Source: Streptomyces sp. F001
GTDB lineage: Bacteria; Actinomycetota; Actinomycetes; Streptomycetales; Streptomycetaceae
Length of the DNA: 64,000 bases
Direction of reading: 5' to 3'
Assembly (NCBI RefSeq): GCF_004187715.1
Contig: NZ_QZWF01000002.1
Location: 310,001 to 374,000 of the forward strand
The notes beneath the pieces are model-generated. The model did not search any database and was not told where the DNA came from. It saw only the letters and a list, made by a program, of their open reading frames with translations. The position numbers and the translations under genes were made by a program. Numbering within the stretch: position 1 is the first letter of the stretch; every line of letters begins with the position of its first letter. This document shows positions 39,962-48,401 of this stretch, one piece after another.

Positions 39962-41326
39962 TCACCCGGGGCGGACGACTGGCTGATCGCCGGCGGCCGG
40001 ATGTTCTGCTGTGCCGGAGGCCGCGGCGACGATTCCGAGAAGCACCAGCACGAGAACGACGATGCCGAGGACAAGCGCCACGGCCCCGGGGGTGGGGTAG
40101 TTCCACAGCACCAGGGCGAGCGCGCCGCCGGCGATGGCGATGCCGGTGGTCCAGTTGCTGTGTGCGTCCAGCCAGCGGCCGGTGGTGCCGGTACGCAGAC
40201 CGTGGCGTGCCATGGCCCGGCCGGTGGCCCCGGTTCCGCCCGCGGCCGCCGATCTGACCCACCGGGCACCGCGTCCCGGCCCGTACAGGTAGGCGGCCAG
40301 CGCGGTGATCACCGCGATGACCAGGACCGTACGCGTGCTGTTCCTCAGGAAGCGGATGAAGGTGTCGTAGATGTCGGCTGCGGCGTCCCGCGGCAGAGCG
40401 GTCGTGGGGACGGAATCCAGATAGACCTGGCGCATCACGGCAAGGCCGACGAGCAGCGCGATCATCATGACGCCGATGCCGATGGCCGTGCTCATCAGGG
40501 CGACGCGATGCGCGGGGGCGCTCCAGACGGCGAGCGCTGCCAGGACCAGGACCAGGACCGGGAGCCAGATGCCGAGCACGTTCAGCAGACGCATGGCGTC
40601 CTGGGCCTCGTTCAGTTTGTCGGTGTGGAACAGGGTCACCGTCTTGTCGACGTCGGGGATCTTCGCGGCCTGAGAGAAACCCGCGTCCACCAGCTTTTGC
40701 TTGACGTTGTCGATGACGGTGCCGAGGTTCAGGTCGATGCTGTCGTCGCCGGCCTGGATGGCACTGCTGCCCTCGCCGGTGAGGACCTTGACCACGGCGG
40801 CGTGGGCGCGTCGGTTGGCGTCGTCCCACACTTCGGCGAACTGGTCGCTGGTCACGACCCTGTTCACAATGTCGTGGACGGCCGAGTTGAGCGCGTTCTT
40901 CAGCGGGCCGGTCAGGGCCTGGGCACCCTGGACCACCACAGGTGGCGCTCCTTGCTGCTCCAGCGCCCGGGCGGCGGTCGCGGTGATGGCGGCGACATCG
41001 ACGTTGTCGACGACGCGCTTGGTGAGCCGGTCGGTCACGGTGTTCTGGACGGAGGGCTCCGTGGCGATCGGGGCGACGGTCTGGACGTACCGGTCGGTGT
41101 CGGAGACCTCGGAGTCCACCCAGGCCGCGACCACGGCCAACGGCGCCAAGAGGAAGGCCAGCAGCAGCAGTACGGAGGTGGCCGCATAGCGGAGGCGCCG
41201 GTGACGAACGGCCGCCGCCTTGCGCAGCCGCTCGTACTCTGCGCGTTCCGCGGCGCTCAAGCTGGGGTCGGCGACTGGACGGTCAGGACCTTCGGAAGCT
41301 GATGACGCACCACCGGAGGAATCCAT
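39962..41326 (-). CDS. Integral membrane protein of unknown function
   Basis: 454-residue protein. An N-terminal cytoplasmic charged segment precedes helix 1 (YAATSVLLLLAFLLAPLAVV). A large extracytoplasmic domain of about 170 residues follows (DTDRYVQTVAPIATEPSVQN and onward). Five more helices fill the C-terminal half, including GIWLPVLVLVLAALAVW and AVALVLGIVVLVLVLLGIVA. It resembles conserved actinobacterial membrane proteins without assigned function. The ATG at 41326 follows GGGAGG. Its downstream neighbour is the CMD-like gene. Confidence 0.8.
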   Translation of the reverse strand: MDSSGGASSASEGPDRPVADPSLSAAERAEYERLRKAAAVRHRRLRYAATSVLLLLAFLLAPLAVVAAWVDSEVSDTDRYVQTVAPIATEPSVQNTVTDRLTKRVVDNVDVAAITATAARALEQQGAPPVVVQGAQALTGPLKNALNSAVHDIVNRVVTSDQFAEVWDDANRRAHAAVVKVLTGEGSSAIQAGDDSIDLNLGTVIDNVKQKLVDAGFSQAAKIPDVDKTVTLFHTDKLNEAQDAMRLLNVLGIWLPVLVLVLAALAVWSAPAHRVALMSTAIGIGVMMIALLVGLAVMRQVYLDSVPTTALPRDAAADIYDTFIRFLRNSTRTVLVIAVITALAAYLYGPGRGARWVRSAAAGGTGATGRAMARHGLRTGTTGRWLDAHSNWTTGIAIAGGALALVLWNYPTPGAVALVLGIVVLVLVLLGIVAAASGTAEHPAAGDQPVVRPG

Positions 41327-41451
41327 GAGCCCTCCCTTGACCTTGAAGCGTTACGACGCGCCGGGGCGTCGGAGTCGCGGCAAGCGGCGTTCACCGCGCG
41401 GTGCTGCGGTCCGCGTCAGCGGCGGCGGCCGCGCAGGCGGGGAAGGGCGCC

Positions 41452-41766
41452 TCAGGCTTCTTCCAGGGCCTCACCGAACTCGCGCACCACCCGGCCGTGC
41501 TGGCTGTGGACGAGCTGGTGTCCGACCGCCAGGACCAGCGCCACGGGCCATTCGAGGATCTTCAGGGCGACCAGTACGCCAACGCCGGCGAGAAAAGCGA
41601 GCTGCGGGGGAGGGGGCAGTTCGAGACGCGCGCCGAACACGTCGAGGGTCACGGTGTTGTGTGCGACAGCGCGTTCAGCCGCCGCACTGGCCGACTTCGC
41701 GCCCGTGCTCGTGGCACCGGGCTGGACGGGCCGGGCATCCTGGGGGGTGACAGTTGTTGCGGTCAT
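41452..41766 (-). CDS. Small membrane-associated hypothetical protein
   Basis: 104-residue protein. A low-complexity Thr/Ala-rich N-terminus precedes NTVTLDVFGARLELPPPPQL and one hydrophobic segment, AFLAGVGVLVALKILEWPVALVLAV. The end is charged (HSQHGRVVREFGEALEEA). I do not recognise the family. The ATG at 41766 was preferred because GGAACGG lies 9 bases upstream; earlier in-frame starts exist up to 41787. It lies directly after a truncated metallophosphoesterase remnant. Confidence 0.6.
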   Translation of the reverse strand: MTATTVTPQDARPVQPGATSTGAKSASAAAERAVAHNTVTLDVFGARLELPPPPQLAFLAGVGVLVALKILEWPVALVLAVGHQLVHSQHGRVVREFGEALEEA

Positions 41767-41896
41767 GGTTGCCATCCGTTCCATCACCGACCACGACCCC
41801 GTCGGCGATGCGTTTTGGCATGTCTCGCGTTTCTGTCAACCATATCCAGGGTGTGGGGACGGCGCATTTCCAAGCGGTGGGCCGCCTCATCTGCCG

Positions 41897-42193
41897 ACCG
41901 CCCTCGCCGGTGTCCCTGACGACCAGGAACGAGAACCGGTCGGGATCATCGCGCCGGATCACCTTGTGGGCGGGCGCCCCGGCCGCGGCCTGCTGCGCCA
42001 CCCATCGGCTGCGGGTACGTCCCGTGGGATCCCCGAACCAGGACGCCAGCACGCCGTTGCGCGCGGGCCACATCGTCCTCGGGTTGAGCCAGTGCAGCTT
42101 CTCGACCTTGTCCGGCATGAGCCGCTTGTCCGAGCCGGGTCCGGTGACGCCCCAGCCGGCGCCGGCGGCGGTATCGCGTGAGGATTCAGACAC
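41897..42193 (-). pseudogene. Metallophosphoesterase gene remnant (N-terminal part)
   Basis: From GTG 42193 the frame reads a Streptomyces metallophosphoesterase N-terminus: PDKVEKLHWLNPRTMWPARN, WFGDPTGRTRSRWV and then RRDDPDRFSFLVVRDTGEGG. In intact proteins this continues into the catalytic domain, with metal ligands starting at GDTGEG. Here similarity stops at about 41897 and the aspartate-bearing first motif is altered to RDTGEG. All catalytic motifs after that are missing, so this is a deletion remnant. Confidence 0.65.
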
Positions 42194-42409
42194 CGGTACA
42201 CGGTGGCAACGACCATGAGCAGGACAAGAGGGGAGCGCTTCGACCGTCGGAGACCGAAGCGGGGCCGGGCCGTCGACGGGCTGTGGACATGCGGGGCCTC
42301 TGGTCGAGTGTTGCAATGACCTCAAGGATGACCCTCCCGGCTGCGCCGCGGGCGACCGACGTCCCAGGAGGTGTCGGCCGGGCCCGTAACCCGCATCTGA
42401 GGAGTGGCC

Positions 42410-42850
42410 GTGAACCAGGACATCGAGGAAATGGGGCCAGTCGACTATCTGATCATCGAGTTCCCCGGTAATCGCATGACGGGTGAGGGTCTGCCCTTGC
42501 TGGTCGATCTGGTAGAGGGCGGTGTCATCCGCATCATCGATCTGGTCTTCGTCCGCAAGGACGCCGACGGGTCGGTCGACGTGCTGGAGTTGCGCGAGAT
42601 CGGGGACGAGCTCGATCTGACGGTGTTCGAGGGGGCTTCCTCCGGGCTGCTGGACCAGAGCGACCTGGACGACGCCGGCACCGCGCTGGAGCCCGGCAAT
42701 TCCGCGGCGATCCTCGTGTACGAGAACGTGTGGGCCGCGCCGCTGGCCCGCGCCCTGCGGCGCAGCGGGGCCCAGTTGGTGGCAAGCGGACGTATTTCCG
42801 TGGATGCGCTGCTGGCGTCGCTGGACGCGACCGAAACGGCGACGCCCTGA
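42410..42850 (+). CDS. DUF6325-family protein
   Basis: 146-residue acidic soluble protein. The opening MGPVDYLIIEFPGNRMTGEG, the core GGVIRIIDLVFVRKDADGSV and the segment SAAILVYENVWAAPLARALR match the actinobacterial DUF6325 family, related to membrane-associated 1TM-DUF1269-like stress proteins. Function is unknown. The GTG at 42410 follows AGGAG by 5 bases. The next gene encodes a SHOCT-domain protein, a frequent neighbour of this family, so the two may work together. Confidence 0.8.
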   Translation: MNQDIEEMGPVDYLIIEFPGNRMTGEGLPLLVDLVEGGVIRIIDLVFVRKDADGSVDVLELREIGDELDLTVFEGASSGLLDQSDLDDAGTALEPGNSAAILVYENVWAAPLARALRRSGAQLVASGRISVDALLASLDATETATP

Positions 42851-42856
42851 GCGGAC

Positions 42857-42887
42857 GCGCGGCCGTTTCGACGAAACGGGCCCGCGC
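42857..42887 (+). terminator. Hairpin after the DUF6325 gene
   Basis: Perfect CCGTTTCG-A-CGAAACGG core (42863-42879), extended by GC-rich flanks GCGCGG / CCCGCGC with a small bulge. It lies 7 bases after the stop codon. The following SHOCT gene may still be reached by readthrough. Confidence 0.5.
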
Positions 42888-42941
42888 CACCGCGCGGACC
42901 ACAGGGGAATCGCCGAACCTCACGGACCACATGGGAGATGA

Positions 42942-43235
42942 GTGAGCATGCCAGGACTCCTTCGCGGTGTCGCCCGCACCGCCGTGATCTCGGGTACGGC
43001 CACCGCGGTCTCCAACCGCGTGTCGCGGCGGCAGGCAGGCCGGTGGGCCCAGCAGGACTACCAGCGGCAGCAGGACTACCAGCAGGCCGCCGCACCTCCT
43101 CCTGCCGCGCCGCAGCAGGCCGACGACGACATGACCAGCAAGATCGATCAACTGAAGCAGCTCGCCGATCTCAAGGCCCAGGGCGTGCTGACCGAGGAGG
43201 AGTTCGAAGCCCAGAAGCGCCGGATCCTTGCCTGA
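42942..43235 (+). CDS. SHOCT-domain small protein
   Basis: 97-residue protein with a short N-terminal segment (RGVARTAVISGTATAVSNRV), a Gln/Ala/Pro-rich linker and a C-terminal SHOCT domain (MTSKIDQLKQLADLKAQGVL then TEEEFEAQKRRIL). SHOCT domains are short oligomerisation modules. The start may be GTG 42942 or ATG 42948, with GGGAG upstream. It probably pairs with the DUF6325 gene before it and with the channel gene after it. Confidence 0.8.
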   Translation: MSMPGLLRGVARTAVISGTATAVSNRVSRRQAGRWAQQDYQRQQDYQQAAAPPPAAPQQADDDMTSKIDQLKQLADLKAQGVLTEEEFEAQKRRILA

Positions 43236-43328
43236 GCCGGAGGGGATCGGGCAGGGAAGGGGCCGGGGCCCGCTGCCGGACCCGCTGACGGTACGCAGCC
43301 GGAGGAGGCGGACAGGCTGCGCGACCTG

Positions 43329-44609
43329 TTGCGCAGCCCGGCTTACCAGAAGGCACTCGTGTTCTCGGCGCTCCTGGGCGTCCCGGTCGCCCTCGCCGCG
43401 TTCTGGTTCCTCGCCGGGCTCCATGAGCTGGAGCATGTGCTGTGGGCCGAGCTGCCGACGGATCTGGGCTGGGCCACTCCGCCGTGGTGGTGGCCGCTGC
43501 CGCTGCTGGCGATCGCCGGCAGCGTCGTCGGGCTTGTCGTCCGGCATCTGCCGGGCGCCGGCGGCCACGTGCCCGCCGCGGGGCTGCACTCCACGGGGAC
43601 GACCCCGGCCGCCCTGCCAGGGGTGATTCTCGCGGCGCTGGCGAGTCTGCCGCTCGGCGCGACGCTGGGTCCGGAAGCCCCGTTGATCGCGGTGGGGGGC
43701 GGCCTGGCCCTGCTCTTCGCGGAGCTGGCCCGGGCGCCGACGACGCCGCAGGGCGCGGCGCTCCTCGGCGCGGCCGGTGCCGCGGCGGCGCTGTCCGCGA
43801 TCTTCGGCAATCCGCTGATCGGCGCCGTGATTCTCATCGAGGTGGCGGGACTCGGCGCCCCGCAGCTGTTCGCGGTCATGCAGCCGGCGCTCCTGTCCAG
43901 CGGGATCGGGTCGCTCGTCTTCACCGGGTTCGGCCGCTGGACCGGCCTGTCCACGGGAAACCTGTCCCTGACGCTGGGCGTTCCGTTTCCCCGCCTCGAT
44001 GCCGGGGATGTGCTCTGGTCGGTGCCGATGGCCGTCGGTATCGCTGCCGCGCTCCACATGGTCCTGGCCACAGGGCGTCTGGTGGCGGGGTTCGTCCCGA
44101 AGCGGCCTGTTCCCCGCACGGTGATCTGCGCTCTCGCCGCCGGGATGTGCGCCGCGGTGTACACACTGACCGTCGACCGGACGCCGGTGGACGTGTCCTC
44201 GTCCGGCCAGGCCCCGCTGGCCCGGCTGGCCGCGGATCCCCATGCCTGGGGCGTCGGTGCCCTGGTCACCGTACTGCTGTGCAAGGCAGTGGCGTACGCG
44301 CTGTGCCTCGGCAGCCTGCGCGGCGGTCCCGTCTTCCCCTCCCTCTTCCTGGGTGCCGCGGTGGGTGTGCTGCTCGCACCGCTGCCCGGACTGGGAGTCG
44401 TGCCGGGCATGGCGGCGGGCGTGGCCGCCGGGGCGGCGGCCACGCTGCGGCTGCCGGTCAGCAGTGTGGTGCTGGTCGTCCTGGTATTCGGCAGCGCGGC
44501 GATGATGCCCGTGGTGATCCTCGCGGCCGTGGTGGGCTTCGTGACGGTCCAGCTGCTGCCCCCGGCCATCCGGTGCCGCCGGTGGGCAAACCGTCGGCGC
44601 CGCCCGTGA
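43329..44609 (+). CDS. ClC-family chloride channel/transporter
   Basis: 426-residue integral membrane protein of the ClC family. The second ClC signature, GATLGPEAPLIAVGGG, keeps the gating glutamate (GPEAP). GNPLIGAVILIEVAG and RGGPVFPSLFLGAAVG match the other anion-binding loops. About ten hydrophobic segments are visible; there is no CBS domain. The start is uncertain: no ATG or GTG exists in this frame after 43235, and the TTG at 43329 has no ribosome site at the normal distance, although the coding frame seems to begin near EEADRLRDLL upstream. It follows the SHOCT gene by 93 bases in the same frame. Confidence 0.8.
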   Translation: MRSPAYQKALVFSALLGVPVALAAFWFLAGLHELEHVLWAELPTDLGWATPPWWWPLPLLAIAGSVVGLVVRHLPGAGGHVPAAGLHSTGTTPAALPGVILAALASLPLGATLGPEAPLIAVGGGLALLFAELARAPTTPQGAALLGAAGAAAALSAIFGNPLIGAVILIEVAGLGAPQLFAVMQPALLSSGIGSLVFTGFGRWTGLSTGNLSLTLGVPFPRLDAGDVLWSVPMAVGIAAALHMVLATGRLVAGFVPKRPVPRTVICALAAGMCAAVYTLTVDRTPVDVSSSGQAPLARLAADPHAWGVGALVTVLLCKAVAYALCLGSLRGGPVFPSLFLGAAVGVLLAPLPGLGVVPGMAAGVAAGAAATLRLPVSSVVLVVLVFGSAAMMPVVILAAVVGFVTVQLLPPAIRCRRWANRRRRP

Positions 44610-44697
44610 GGCACCCCTCCGCCACACGCAACGACCAGCTTGAGCGCGGCCGCCCCGACTGACGGCCGCCTGTGGCGCAGCATGACCCCGGATGCAC

Positions 44698-44978
44698 GGA
44701 GGCCGGGGGAGGCCGACACTGGAAACCGCCCTGGTCGCCGAGCTGCGGAGCGGACGGTTGAGCGCGGCGTTCGATGTGACGGCCCCGGAGCCGCTGCCGC
44801 CCGGACACCCGCTGTGGACGGCACCCCACGTGCTGATCAGCCCGCACGGGGCCGCGGCCACGTCTGCCTTCCGCCGCGCGCCCTGGAGCTGGTCCGCGCC
44901 CAGCTGGACCGGTACGCGGCCGGCGTGCCCCACGTGGTGGCGGCGCCCCGGCACGACCGGACAGGACGGGCGACATGA
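44698..44978 (+). pseudogene. D-2-hydroxyacid dehydrogenase C-terminal remnant
   Basis: The frame reads ALVAELRSGRLSAAFDVTAP followed by EPLPPGHPLWTAPHVLISPH and ATSAFR, the C-terminal part of NAD-dependent D-2-hydroxyacid dehydrogenases. It then continues in a second frame as PRALELVRAQLDRYAAGVPH. One missing C near 44871-44876 would rejoin the frames. The whole catalytic N-terminal domain and most of the NAD domain are absent, and the helix-capping PHVGG is degraded to PHGAA. The stop overlaps a following 56-codon Arg/Pro-rich frame (44975-45145) that looks non-coding. Confidence 0.7.
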
Positions 44979-45187
44979 GACAGCCGACCGCGCGACGCGC
45001 CACCGCCGTGCGGACCACCGTCACGCGGCCCGCCGTACGAAGTCCGCGCCGCCCCGCCGCTTCCCCGCGTCGCCGGGTGCCCGGACCGCCCGCGTACCCG
45101 CAATGGTCGTTCCCACCAGGCACATCCGCCGACCCCGACGGATAGTGGTCCGGGACGACGTTCCAGCCGCTCGCCACAGGAGGTTCG

Positions 45188-45520
45188 ATGCCCGCCAAAC
45201 GGTCGCTGACCGCGTTCACCGGCGTCGTACTGCTCGGGCTCGTGCTGACCGCCTGCGAGGATCGCGCGCTCGGCACGATCGAGGCGCGCGAAGGAACCAG
45301 GTCTGTCCAGAAGATCTCGAACCCGCCGGTCGGCGGGTGCCACCAATTCCGTGAGGGCGTGGCCCACGTGGCCAATTACACGCTGAACGACATCATCCTG
45401 TACCAGACGGCCGACTGCACCGAGCCGCAGGGCGGGGAGAGCGTGTACCTGCCCACGCAGACGTCGGACGACGTGGTCCGCTCCACGGGACTGTGGCGCA
45501 GTTTCACCATCGTCCACTGA
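45188..45520 (+). CDS. Hypothetical lipoprotein
   Basis: 110-residue precursor with a lipoprotein signal: positive N-terminus, hydrophobic LTAFTGVVLLGLVLTAC and the lipobox LTAC, whose cysteine would be acylated (about residue 23). The mature part has two further cysteines (GGCHQFREGVAHVANYTLND and YQTADCTEP) that may form a disulphide. A peptidase-inhibitor-like or structural role is possible, but I do not recognise the family. AGGAGG lies just before the ATG. Confidence 0.72.
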   Translation: MPAKRSLTAFTGVVLLGLVLTACEDRALGTIEAREGTRSVQKISNPPVGGCHQFREGVAHVANYTLNDIILYQTADCTEPQGGESVYLPTQTSDDVVRSTGLWRSFTIVH

Positions 45521-45664
45521 CGCGTGGCCGCGCGTCACCCGCGGCGACGACGGCCGGGCCCCGACTCGCCACCGAGGCGCGTCAACGTCCGTGCGCCCAG
45601 TCGGGGTTGTGCGCGAGCTTGTCGGTGTCGAGCCCCGCCTGCCACCCGGGTCGGGGGACCCCCT

Positions 45665-46012
45665 GCCGGCCACGGACAGCGTCACGAGGGTGGCGCCCAG
45701 GTGGCCCACCGTGAACACGCCGGTGCCGACCACGGCGATCGCCACGGCGAGGCTGAGGACGGTCACTCCCACGTCGTAGCGGATCCGGGTCTCCTCGACA
45801 CGGAAGCCGATCATGGCGATGAAGTGCATCGTCCGGACGCCGCAGCCGATCGACGCGGCGCCCAGCGCCGGCCGGCCGGACCTCGACGAGCGCTCGTCGA
45901 GCAGGGACCGGACGATGCAGCGCAGTCCCAGCGCCCCTCCCAGGCAGGCCATCAGGTAGGCCGCCACCGGGGTGACCGCGCCGTAGCGGAGCCCGTCAAC
46001 CGTGCCTTGCAT
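45665..46012 (-). pseudogene. MHYT-domain protein remnant
   Basis: N-terminal 116 codons of an MHYT-domain sensory membrane protein: VTPAVAAYLMACLGGALGL-like opening (GAVTPVAAYLMACLGGALG) and one motif TMHFIAMIGF, the MHxxAM signature. Hydrophobic segments continue to AVVGTGVFTVGHLGATL. Intact proteins have seven helices with two or three such motifs; here similarity ends near 45665 and the frame runs on into unrelated sequence opposite the lipoprotein gene. MHYT proteins are thought to sense gases through bound copper. Confidence 0.7.
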
Positions 46013-46149
46013 GTGCCGACTATCGCCAGAACCAGGGTTGTTGCTGGGGAAGGTCTACGGGTAATGACCGGGTGAAGCAAGCAACTGCCGGGCGCGTCCG
46101 GTTAACTGTGAACCACTGACGCTTCACTGTGTCGGGTGGGGCCGACGGG

Positions 46150-46176
46150 CCCGCGCGCGGAGGGTCCGCGCGCGGG
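46150..46176 (-). terminator. GC-rich hairpin after the GH64 gene
   Basis: Perfect 12-base stem CCCGCGCGCGGA / TCCGCGCGCGGG with a GGG loop, 9 bases downstream of the GH64 stop codon. Confidence 0.65.
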
Positions 46177-46185
46177 GGCGAGGGC

Positions 46186-47385
46186 TCAGCTCAGCGGATC
46201 GAGCGTGAGGTACGCCTGCCGCGGGTCTCCGTCGTGGACGAGTGACTCGTGGTGGCCGACGTCGTCGAAGGCGAACGCGTAGGCCTTTCCGTCGGCCATC
46301 CGGTCATGGATGATCCGGGCGTAGTGGTTGGTCACCGCGTCCTGGTAGAAGTTCGCCGCCGAGGTGTCCGGCTGGTTCGGGTTGGTGAGCAGCGTCGAGC
46401 GGTTGAAGCCCGCGCACAGGGTGCGGGAGATCGGGCCGCGCACCTCGTCGTTGGGGGCGTCGAGGAGCCGGTGGCAGCCGAAGACGCTGCTCGCGTCGGG
46501 CTTCTGGAAGCTGGTGACGACCGTCCCGGAGCCGTTGGTGAAGTTCAGGACGCCGCCGGAGACGCGCCCGTAGTACTTGGTGTCCGGCTGGTCGGCGAAC
46601 GGTGTGACCGTCAGCGTGGTCGTGGCGTACTTCTGCCAGACCCGGTCGATGTAGTCGGCCATGACCGACGCGGGAAGCGCCCCGGTCTCCAGCCCGTACA
46701 GCGGGGACAGCGCCCGCAGCACGGTGCCGTCGGACCGCGTCTGGACCAGTCCGCCCCAGCCGCCCGACTGGGCCCGCAGCGCGTCGAACACCCCGTTGTA
46801 GCCGCCCGGCTCGAGCCGGCCGGTGCTGCTCACACTGCCGTCGGCGCGCTGCACGCCGACCGAGTACGGCGCGGAGAACATGTCGACCTGCGTGCTGTTC
46901 AGCCACAGGCCCGAGTCGTTGAGCGTGTACTCGGACCAGTTGAAGAGGATGTCGCGGTTCGGGTCGCTCGGGTTCTGCACGGCCGGCTGCACCAGACCGC
47001 CCGTGGCCAGTTTGAACACGAGCTTCTGGCCGTACGAGAAGTAGATCCGGCCGGAGAGCTTGGGGATCCGGATGGTACTGGACTGCCCGGCGGCCGGTCC
47101 GGGGACGGACGCGTCCGGGGCGGGCGTCGGTGGGTTGCCGCCCGCCGGCCATGGATGGAACGTACCGTTCGCGTCGGCCCAGCCCTGCTGACCCGTCGTC
47201 AGCGAGGTGCCGAGGACGTAGACGTGGAGCGGATCGCCGCGGCCGGAGTTGTTGGTGATCTTCAGCGGGATCGTCGCGGGCACCGCCGCGTCCGCGGGCG
47301 GCGTCGTGCCGAACGTGAGCAGCGCGCCGAGCAGGGCCGCCGCCGCGGCCACGGCCGGCCACCGGTGTCTGAGGATGGCGAGCAC
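46186..47385 (-). CDS. Secreted GH64 endo-beta-1,3-glucanase
   Basis: 399-residue exported glycoside hydrolase family 64 enzyme that cuts beta-1,3-glucan. A signal peptide (LRHRWPAVAAAAALLGALLT) ends near PPADAAVPA. The catalytic region is recognised by IYFSYGQKLVFKL, LFNWSEYTLNDSGLWLNSTQ and VDMFSAPYSVGVQ. The C-terminal part includes SVFGCHRLLDAPNDEVRGPI and YAFAFDDVGHHESLVHDG. It lacks an added carbohydrate-binding module. The GTG at 47385 follows GGAGG by 6 bases. A perfect 14-base palindrome upstream suggests LacI-type control by a glucan oligosaccharide. Confidence 0.9.
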   Translation of the reverse strand: MLAILRHRWPAVAAAAALLGALLTFGTTPPADAAVPATIPLKITNNSGRGDPLHVYVLGTSLTTGQQGWADANGTFHPWPAGGNPPTPAPDASVPGPAAGQSSTIRIPKLSGRIYFSYGQKLVFKLATGGLVQPAVQNPSDPNRDILFNWSEYTLNDSGLWLNSTQVDMFSAPYSVGVQRADGSVSSTGRLEPGGYNGVFDALRAQSGGWGGLVQTRSDGTVLRALSPLYGLETGALPASVMADYIDRVWQKYATTTLTVTPFADQPDTKYYGRVSGGVLNFTNGSGTVVTSFQKPDASSVFGCHRLLDAPNDEVRGPISRTLCAGFNRSTLLTNPNQPDTSAANFYQDAVTNHYARIIHDRMADGKAYAFAFDDVGHHESLVHDGDPRQAYLTLDPLS

Positions 47386-47432
47386 TCTCCACCTCCGTGC
47401 GGGTGTGGGGGGAGTTGGTCCGTACCTGGTGT

Positions 47433-47446
47433 TGAGAGCGCTCTCA
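47433..47446. promoter_or_regulatory. LacI-type operator upstream of GH64
   Basis: TGAGAGCGCTCTCA, a perfect 14-base palindrome 48-61 bases before the start codon. It differs by two symmetric bases from the CebR-type site TGGGAGCGCTCCCA known for Streptomyces sugar regulators. Confidence 0.7.
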
Positions 47447-47540
47447 GCGTTGCGTCAAGGCGCGAGCATGTCAATGAGTGGGGCAGAGAAAGACGTCGGC
47501 GGCGGCGCCGGCGGCTCGGGACCGCGGGCGCCGCCACGGA

Positions 47541-48296
47541 TCAGAAGGTGCGGTCCAACAGGTCCAGCAGTGCCGCCCAGTGACGCTTGTCCCCCTCGGC
47601 GTGATACGACGCGGTGTCGGCCTGTGTGAACCCGTGCGGCGCGCCCGGGTAGACCTCGCAGCGGTGCCGGACGCCCGCCGCGGTCAGCACGTCCTCCAGG
47701 CGCTGAATCTGCTCCGGGGGCATGGACGGGTCCTCGTCGGCGTGTCCGAAGTAGAGCTCCGCGGTGATGCGGTCCACCACCAGATGCGGACTGTCCGGCG
47801 CGTCGGTCGCCAGCTGTGCGCCGTGGAAGCCGGCCGCCGCCGCGACGTGCTCCGGATACGTCCCGGCGGTGAGCAGTGCCAGCCGCGCACCGAAGCAGTA
47901 GCCGGTCACCGCGACCGGGCCGTCCGCCGCCTCGGGGCGGTCCGCCAGCCACCGCAGGTACACGCCGGCGTCACGCATCGCGAGCTCGGGTGTCAGCGCC
48001 TGCCCCATCGGGATGATCTGCTGGAACAGCCCGCCGCGGGACTCGGCGTCGATGAAGTCGGGCAACTCCACGACCGGGGCGCGACCGTGACGGTAGAAGA
48101 CGTTCGGCACCAGGACGGCGTACCCCGCCGCGGCCAGCCGGTCGGCCATCGACTTCAGCCGCGGCCGCAGTCCGAAGGCGTCCATGTAGAACAGGACGGC
48201 CGGATGCGGGCCGCCGTCGCCGGGGTGGGTCAGATAGGCGTCGGCGGTGCCGTCCTCGGTGGGGATGTCAACGTCCGTTCCCTGTACGGCGGTCAT
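47541..48296 (-). CDS. Dienelactone hydrolase-family protein
   Basis: 251-residue alpha/beta hydrolase. The Cys nucleophile is C134 in VTGYCFGARLAL, with the acid in GHADEDPSM and the His in PGAPHGFTQ, which is the dienelactone-hydrolase triad. DLHs open the lactone ring in chloroaromatic breakdown, but many family members act on other esters. The ATG at 48296 was chosen because the family start VDIPTEDGTADAYLTHP follows directly. No aromatic-catabolic genes are near, so the substrate is unknown. Confidence 0.88.
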   Translation of the reverse strand: MTAVQGTDVDIPTEDGTADAYLTHPGDGGPHPAVLFYMDAFGLRPRLKSMADRLAAAGYAVLVPNVFYRHGRAPVVELPDFIDAESRGGLFQQIIPMGQALTPELAMRDAGVYLRWLADRPEAADGPVAVTGYCFGARLALLTAGTYPEHVAAAAGFHGAQLATDAPDSPHLVVDRITAELYFGHADEDPSMPPEQIQRLEDVLTAAGVRHRCEVYPGAPHGFTQADTASYHAEGDKRHWAALLDLLDRTF

Positions 48297-48401
48297 GGCT
48301 GGCTGCCTTTCTGCGCGGTCGGCGAGATGGGGCCCGCCGGCTCGACGGGCCCGCGGCGGCCATCGTGACATGTGCGGGTAAGAAGCCCGTTGCCCCGCCG
48401 C

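Noticed and set aside
42534..44954. 806-codon antisense frame across the SHOCT and ClC genes
   Set aside because: It shows repetitive Gln/Arg/Gly/His-rich shadow sequence with no domain, and the plus-strand ClC gene is convincing.
44837..46012. 391-codon frame starting with an MHYT domain
   Set aside because: Only the first 116 codons resemble MHYT proteins; the rest runs antisense to the lipoprotein gene and the dehydrogenase remnant.
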